The translations under genes and the position numbers were made by a program. Source: Oxobacter pfennigii (GTDB lineage: Bacteria > Bacillota > Clostridia > Clostridiales > Oxobacteraceae). From it: DNA of 64,000 nt. Every line of letters begins with the position of its first letter. Within the stretch, counting starts at the first letter, position 1. The notes below the pieces were generated by a model. It ran no database searches. It saw nothing but the letters and a program-made list of their open reading frames with translations, and had not been told where the DNA came from. The DNA lies in the NCBI RefSeq assembly GCF_001317355.1, contig NZ_LKET01000051.1:124001-188000 (forward strand). Reading direction: 5' to 3'. Positions 57,976 to 64,000 of this stretch are shown piece by piece.

Positions 57976-58734
57976 ATGGGAAAAGCGATTGAAGTAAAAG
58001 GGCTTAATAAGTCCTACAAGAAACTTCATGTTCTAAAGGGCGTAGATTTCGAGGTGGAAAAAGGCAGTATTTTCGCTCTGCTCGGCTCCAACGGCGCAGG
58101 CAAGACGACCATTGTAAAAATCCTCACCACGCTGCTTAAACAGGATGGCGGAACTGCCGCCATCAACGGCTTCGACGTTGCGGCAAAGCCGGACTATGTG
58201 CGGCAGTCCATCAGCCTGACCGGACAATTTGCTGCCGTAGACGAGATATTGACCGGGCGGGAAAATCTTATCATGATCGCCAAACTGCGGCACCTTAACA
58301 ATCCCCGTGACGTCGCGGAGGATTTACTGAACCGCTTCGGTCTGACCGGCGCCGCCAGCCGCAGGGTTTCCACCTATTCGGGCGGTATGCGCCGCAGGCT
58401 CGACATCGCCATGAGCCTTGTGGGAAAACCGCAGCTTATTTTTCTTGATGAGCCTACCACCGGGCTTGACCCCGAAGGACGCATCGAGGTCTGGAAGGTT
58501 GTCAAAGAGCTTGCTAACACTGGTACGACGGTGTTCCTAACTACGCAGTATCTGGAGGAAGCCGAGCAGCTTGCGGATCGAATTGCCATTCTTCATGAAG
58601 GAAAGATTATCGTGAGCGGCACCCTCGAGGAACTGAAAAAACTGTTCCCGCCTGCAAAGGTGGAGTATGTGGAAAAACAGCCGACATTGGAGGAGATATT
58701 CCTCGCAGTAATCGGCAATAAGGAGGAAAAGTAA
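57976..58734 (+). CDS. ABC transporter ATP-binding protein, DrrA-like
   Basis: The 252-residue ATPase has Walker A (GSNGAGKTTIVKIL), signature (STYSGGMRRRLDIAMSL), Walker B with catalytic Glu (LIFLDEPTTGLDPEGR) and the H-loop replaced by TTQYLEEAEQ, where Gln stands at the usual His position as in DrrA-type multidrug exporters. The C-terminus (VEYVEKQPTLEEIFLAVI) is typical of this group. It pairs with the following permease. Confidence 0.94.
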   Translation: MGKAIEVKGLNKSYKKLHVLKGVDFEVEKGSIFALLGSNGAGKTTIVKILTTLLKQDGGTAAINGFDVAAKPDYVRQSISLTGQFAAVDEILTGRENLIMIAKLRHLNNPRDVAEDLLNRFGLTGAASRRVSTYSGGMRRRLDIAMSLVGKPQLIFLDEPTTGLDPEGRIEVWKVVKELANTGTTVFLTTQYLEEAEQLADRIAILHEGKIIVSGTLEELKKLFPPAKVEYVEKQPTLEEIFLAVIGNKEEK

Positions 58735-59502
58735 ATGGAAGCGATAAAGAAACACTTTTTCAGTGATATGGGCGTTATGCTTGGACGCTCCATGCGCCAT
58801 ATTACCCGCAGCATGGACACCATCATCACGGTCACCATCATGCCGATCGCGATGATGCTGCTGTTTGTCTATGTCTTAGGCGGGGCGATACAAACTGGCA
58901 CGGATAACTATGTAAATTACCTGCTGCCCGGCATCCTGCTGATGGCTATTGCAAGCGGCATATCCTATACGGCTTTCCGTCTGTTTATGGACATGCAGCG
59001 GGGCATCTTCGAACGGTTTCATTCTATGCCGATTGCGCGCTCGGCTGCTCTTTGGGGGCATGTGCTGACCTCGCTGGTATCTAACGCTATTTCGGTTGTC
59101 GTCATCATTCTCGTGGCGCTCATTATGGGCTTCCACTCATCGTCAGGGATACTCTCGTGGCTTGCCGTAGCCGGTATACTCGTGCTTGTTACACTGGCCC
59201 TGACATGGATTGCGGTGATTCCTGGACTGACTGCAAAATCGGTGGACGGTGCAAGCGCCTTTTCCTACCCGCTTATCTTTCTGCCGTTTATCAGTTCGGC
59301 ATTTGTGCCGACCGAATCGATGCCGCCAGTCGTCCGTGCTTTTGCCGAAAATCAGCCGGTTACTTCAATAGTGGACGCCATCCGCGCGTTGCTGTCAGGT
59401 CAGCCTGTCAGCAATGACATTTGGGTCGCTCTTGCGTGGTGTATCGGGATTATGCTTGTGGCTTACATTTTTGCGATGAGGGCGTATAAAAAACGGGCGT
59501 AA
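58735..59502 (+). CDS. ABC-2 type transporter permease, DrrB-like
   Basis: The 255-residue protein has six membrane helices and the ABC-2 pattern (LPGILLMAIASGISYTAF, DMQRGIFERFHSMPIARSA, PLIFLPFISSAFVPTESMPP). It is an export permease for drugs or lipids that works with the preceding ATPase; the start codon immediately follows the ATPase stop. A terminator follows within 150 bases. Substrate unknown. Confidence 0.93.
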   Translation: MEAIKKHFFSDMGVMLGRSMRHITRSMDTIITVTIMPIAMMLLFVYVLGGAIQTGTDNYVNYLLPGILLMAIASGISYTAFRLFMDMQRGIFERFHSMPIARSAALWGHVLTSLVSNAISVVVIILVALIMGFHSSSGILSWLAVAGILVLVTLALTWIAVIPGLTAKSVDGASAFSYPLIFLPFISSAFVPTESMPPVVRAFAENQPVTSIVDAIRALLSGQPVSNDIWVALAWCIGIMLVAYIFAMRAYKKRA

Positions 59503-59625
59503 AATTCAACATTTTTGCTATCGTACTTTAAATATATAGAAGTTCCTTCTAAATCTCATTTATGAAAATCGGCTTCCTCAAAATTACGAGTAAAATCAAC
59601 CAATATCATATAAAATTTTCTTTTC

Positions 59626-59647
59626 CCACCCCTTCGGGTGGTTTTTT
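59626..59647 (+). terminator. Terminator of the PadR-ABC cassette
   Basis: CCACCC, CTTC, GGGTGG followed by six T. Confidence 0.85.
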
Positions 59648-59711
59648 CAGCGCAATTTTACTTTACAATAATAATGGATTTATAATGATACAAAGAGAGG
59701 TGTCCAAATCA

Positions 59712-60599
59712 ATGGAATATTTACTAGAAATGCTCAAATGGATTCAGTCCATAAGAAATCCTGTGCTGGACCATGCGTTTACATTTATTACGGTATTGGG
59801 AGAGGACTATTTTGCCATCGCTGTTTTATGCCTTATATTATGGTGTGTGAATAAAAAGTCCGGTTATGCAATCGGCTTTGCATATCTGACCTCCTGGATA
59901 TTCAATTTTTCTTTAAAGGAGGCCTTTAAGCTTCCGCGGCCTTTTATCCTGGATAGAGGCATTATTCCCATACGTCCCGAAACAGCCACAGGCTACTCCT
60001 TCCCAAGCGGCCACACCCAGGGCATATCGGCTTTGAGCGCAGCCATCGGAACGGCATTCAGAAAAAAATGGCTTTATGCCGCCGGGAGCACCCTGGTTAT
60101 CTTTATGGCTATGTCAAGGATGTATCTGGGGGTTCATACGCTTCTGGACGTGGCCGTCGGAGCTGTTGCGGGTATTACCTGGGCGTTCGTTGCCAATCTC
60201 ATATTCAGCTATTCCGATAGGGCGAACCGGAAAGTTCTGCTGCTGTTTATGTTTATTCCCATGGCGCTGGGAATGGTCTTTATACAGGACAACGACTATT
60301 ACAAAATTGCGGGGACCTTCACTAGTTTTGTCATCGGATACCTTTTGGATTGCCGGTACATTCATTATGAGGCAAAGAGTTCCGCCTGGCAGCAGGCTGC
60401 TAAGTTTATTATCGGTATGGCTGTGCTGATATCCATAAAAGGGCTTGTAAAGGAAGTCCTGGGAGAAAACCTTGCATCAAATTACCTTCGCTACTTTCTC
60501 ATAGGATTCTGGATCACTGTCGCCGCACCTTTGTTGTTTAAAAAGATGTTCGGCGCAAAATTTTTTGATACAAACCATCAGCTTAACATCCAGGGATAA
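59712..60599 (+). CDS. PAP2-family phosphatase
   Basis: The three PAP2 motifs are present: KEAFKLPRP, PSGHTQG and SRMYLGVHTLLDVAVG. The 295-residue protein has about seven membrane helices, extending beyond the usual core. Family members dephosphorylate lipid phosphates such as phosphatidic acid or undecaprenyl diphosphate; the substrate here is not known. ATG follows AGAGAGGTGTCCAAATCA; a longer open frame upstream crosses the previous terminator and is not used. Confidence 0.9.
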   Translation: MEYLLEMLKWIQSIRNPVLDHAFTFITVLGEDYFAIAVLCLILWCVNKKSGYAIGFAYLTSWIFNFSLKEAFKLPRPFILDRGIIPIRPETATGYSFPSGHTQGISALSAAIGTAFRKKWLYAAGSTLVIFMAMSRMYLGVHTLLDVAVGAVAGITWAFVANLIFSYSDRANRKVLLLFMFIPMALGMVFIQDNDYYKIAGTFTSFVIGYLLDCRYIHYEAKSSAWQQAAKFIIGMAVLISIKGLVKEVLGENLASNYLRYFLIGFWITVAAPLLFKKMFGAKFFDTNHQLNIQG

Positions 60600-60644
60600 G
60601 CTTTTTATTCCGGGCAGCTTTCAGAACGAAAGCGCTGTATTATA

Positions 60645-61586
60645 TCAGGTTGGCAATAAGCTTATCTGATTATCTTTCAATGACCTTACACTTCTTTCAC
60701 TGATTATATCGCCGGGTCTGGCATGACTGCAAAGCAGAGGAGAATTCATATCATACCCTTCCCTATTTTTCTGTAATACAGCTAAGCTGTGATTTGCATA
60801 GCAATATTTACATCCATTACAGCAAGTATTATATAACCCTATATCAATGCTTGAAACACATCCGCACTCTAACCGTTGATTTTTATCTTTTTCAACACTT
60901 AGAGAACTCCCAATAATTCGGGATATCAAGTCACCATCTATGCATTTTGCATGTCTGATGCCCAATTTACTTAAATCAATACCTTCACAGCATGTATCCA
61001 TCTTAAGGCCATATTTAAAAGCAATTCTCGATAATTGTTCCGCAATATCCCATTGCTGCATTTTGGTCATTTCGGTTATTCCAAGAGAAACAATATTGTT
61101 TTTTATTGTGGGATAGAAATCCATAAAACTTATTGTGCATTTCTCCGTATAATTACTTAGATGCTTGGCTAACTTTTCAAAGTATTCACTATGATACTCA
61201 GCTGTATACTTTTGATTTAAAAAAATAGGATCATACCTCCATATAGTCCTTTCAGCGCCAATCTTTGCAGAAAGGCGTTTGAAAGTTTCAATTAAACAGC
61301 GGTTTTTTGAAGGAATGTTTTTCTCAATATCATTGCTATATGAATTAAGTGTAAACTGAAAATAAAAATTATAACCTTTTAGTTTATCAAGTTTATCAAT
61401 CATCGGTTCAGGGTTTTTAGTCCAAAAAACAATGCAATCTACTACATCAGGTGATAAATTGACTTTGCTTATTTGATGAATATTCATCGGATTGCGTACT
61501 AAAACATATTGCTCTTTAATTCGGTTTAAAAACCAATGGGAATAATATGCAGGTATATCGGTCCTTCGGCTGGCACTTACAATCAT
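60645..61586 (-). CDS. DUF1848-family protein
   Basis: The N-terminus MIVSASRRTDIPAYYSHWFL and CIVFWTKNPEPMI are hallmarks of DUF1848, as is the IWRYDPIFLN segment. A C-terminal cysteine cluster (ECGCVSSIDIGLYNTCCNGC and KYCYANHS) could bind iron-sulfur. The family is distantly related to radical SAM or spore-photoproduct-lyase-like proteins and has no assigned role. AAGGAATGATTAG precedes the start. Confidence 0.9.
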   Translation of the reverse strand: MIVSASRRTDIPAYYSHWFLNRIKEQYVLVRNPMNIHQISKVNLSPDVVDCIVFWTKNPEPMIDKLDKLKGYNFYFQFTLNSYSNDIEKNIPSKNRCLIETFKRLSAKIGAERTIWRYDPIFLNQKYTAEYHSEYFEKLAKHLSNYTEKCTISFMDFYPTIKNNIVSLGITEMTKMQQWDIAEQLSRIAFKYGLKMDTCCEGIDLSKLGIRHAKCIDGDLISRIIGSSLSVEKDKNQRLECGCVSSIDIGLYNTCCNGCKYCYANHSLAVLQKNREGYDMNSPLLCSHARPGDIISERSVRSLKDNQISLLPT

Positions 61587-61613
61587 CTAATCATTCCTTC
61601 AAACTTCAAAGTA

Positions 61614-62057
61614 TTATTCCTCATTTAATGAGGTTTGTTCTTCAGGCTTACAATGCAAGTCATTAAGCGCTTTAATGTCTTCAAGACTCAGTGTTTTTAA
61701 CATCATAAGATGAACGGTCACACCTATTCCGACCAAAATTAAGAAAAGTCTGATATGCAGTGAAGATACAAGGATCATAGAAATAATCAATGTTGACCAA
61801 AGAAAAAAAATTGCAGTGATTTTCGTTTTCTTTGGGATAGCCTTATAAGTCAAATAGTACAATATATATTTTCCAAAGACTTTGTGATTGATCAGCCAAT
61901 TATACAGCCTTTTGGAGCTTCGCAGATAACAGTAAGAGGCAAGCAGCAGAAGGGGAGTGGTTGGAAGTAAAGGGATAATAATGCCCGCCACCCCTAGAGC
62001 TAAAGATAATGATCCTAGAAAAACAAGTAAGTATTTTTTAATCGAATATAATTCCAA
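61614..62057 (-). CDS. YbaN-like inner-membrane protein (DUF454)
   Basis: The 147-residue product has the DUF454 signature ALGVAGIIIPLLPTTPLLLL followed by ASYCYLRSSKRLYNWLINH, and three or four membrane helices. The TTG start has AGGAGG eight bases upstream on the minus strand. That ribosome site can pair with a complementary stretch just upstream. It lies between katG and the DUF1848 gene on the same strand. Function unknown; YbaN-type proteins are sometimes near heme or iron genes. Confidence 0.88.
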   Translation of the reverse strand: MELYSIKKYLLVFLGSLSLALGVAGIIIPLLPTTPLLLLASYCYLRSSKRLYNWLINHKVFGKYILYYLTYKAIPKKTKITAIFFLWSTLIISMILVSSLHIRLFLILVGIGVTVHLMMLKTLSLEDIKALNDLHCKPEEQTSLNEE

Positions 62058-62062
62058 CTATG

Positions 62063-62112
62063 CTACCTCCTATCAAAATAGAACAGGAGGTAGGTGACTA
62101 TTTCACCTACCT
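62063..62112 (-). promoter_or_regulatory. Competing hairpins over the YbaN-like ribosome site
   Basis: On the minus strand CTACCTCCT (62093-62085) can pair with AGGAGGTAG (62071-62063), which contains the ribosome binding site. An earlier hairpin, AGGTAGGTG with CACCTACCT (62112-62104 and 62096-62088), uses overlapping bases, so the two stems exclude each other. Confidence 0.5.
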
Positions 62113-62176
62113 GCCTCTCAGCCGAGTAAGCAAGAGGGGCCTCAAGCTTCTCGAAATACGCGATGTAAAGTTTATT

Positions 62177-64000
<1,824 letters not shown>

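Overview
The window reads as a chromosomal segment of an anaerobic, low-GC Gram-positive bacterium of the class Clostridia. Supporting signs are a single-chain pyruvate:ferredoxin oxidoreductase, a two-subunit class I fumarase, a GerM-type lipoprotein, a SigI/RsgI pair, a DnaD/DnaI-type primosome pair, strong AGGAGG ribosome binding sites, AT-rich spacers and many lipoproteins with short lipoboxes. I cannot name the species from sequence alone.

Layout. 0-1.7 kb: an unrecognised 460-residue protein lies between the 3' end of a tRNA-Pro gene and an imperfect 17-bp copy of that end, so it looks like a cassette inserted at the tRNA. 1.8-5.1 kb: a RocB-like M20 peptidase and an RlmI-type rRNA methyltransferase. 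5.4-7.6 kb: a cluster of inverted repeats, then sigI-rsgI behind a SigI-type promoter. 7.6-16 kb: lipoproteins, VanZ-like protein, S-adenosylhomocysteinase, GalU, a YkvI-type transporter, YmaF-like protein, an unlisted 55-residue membrane protein and a PflX-like radical SAM enzyme. 16-33 kb: core metabolism and cell envelope (PFOR, MgtE, site-2 protease, RlmH, GerMN lipoprotein, WalJ-like hydrolase, fumarase, MurA, LysR regulator, AprX-like protease, LysM/G5/M23 peptidase, DnaD-DnaI). 33.2-33.6 kb: four tRNA genes (transcribed order Glu, Val, Asp, Thr). 33.8-43 kb: PurA, an FAD dehydrogenase, PgsA, a DUF5667 surface protein, a CPBP protease, a lipoprotein and a chemotaxis receptor. 43.4-49.3 kb: envelope lipoproteins, an alpha/beta hydrolase, a methyltransferase, a two-component system and an MGMT-like protein. 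49.4-57 kb: an accessory stretch with at least three broken genes, plus a DUF2207 membrane protein, a cold-shock gene with a structured leader, and SEC-C and DUF4275-like proteins. 56.8-59.6 kb: a GC-richer PadR-DUF1048-DUF1048-ABC transporter cassette with its own promoter and operator. 59.7-64 kb: PAP2 phosphatase, DUF1848 protein, YbaN-like protein and the 3' part of katG.

The most interesting link is a predicted SigI regulon. The sigI promoter region (CCCTACAAAA, 14 bp, CGTA) is matched 34 kb away in front of the DUF5667 surface protein (CCCTCCAAAA, 13 bp, CGAA). The disordered C-terminal regions of RsgI and the DUF5667 protein also share short KSTDKK-type and GYMP motifs. Together they suggest a SigI-controlled surface module in which sensor and target have related disordered ectodomains. 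Other points are the tRNA-Pro flanking repeat, the csp leader hairpin, competing hairpins over the ybaN-like ribosome binding site, dispersed GGGAC palindromes, and a DUF6904-like gene broken by two single-base insertions.

All calls come from reading the sequence and family memory; no database search was run.
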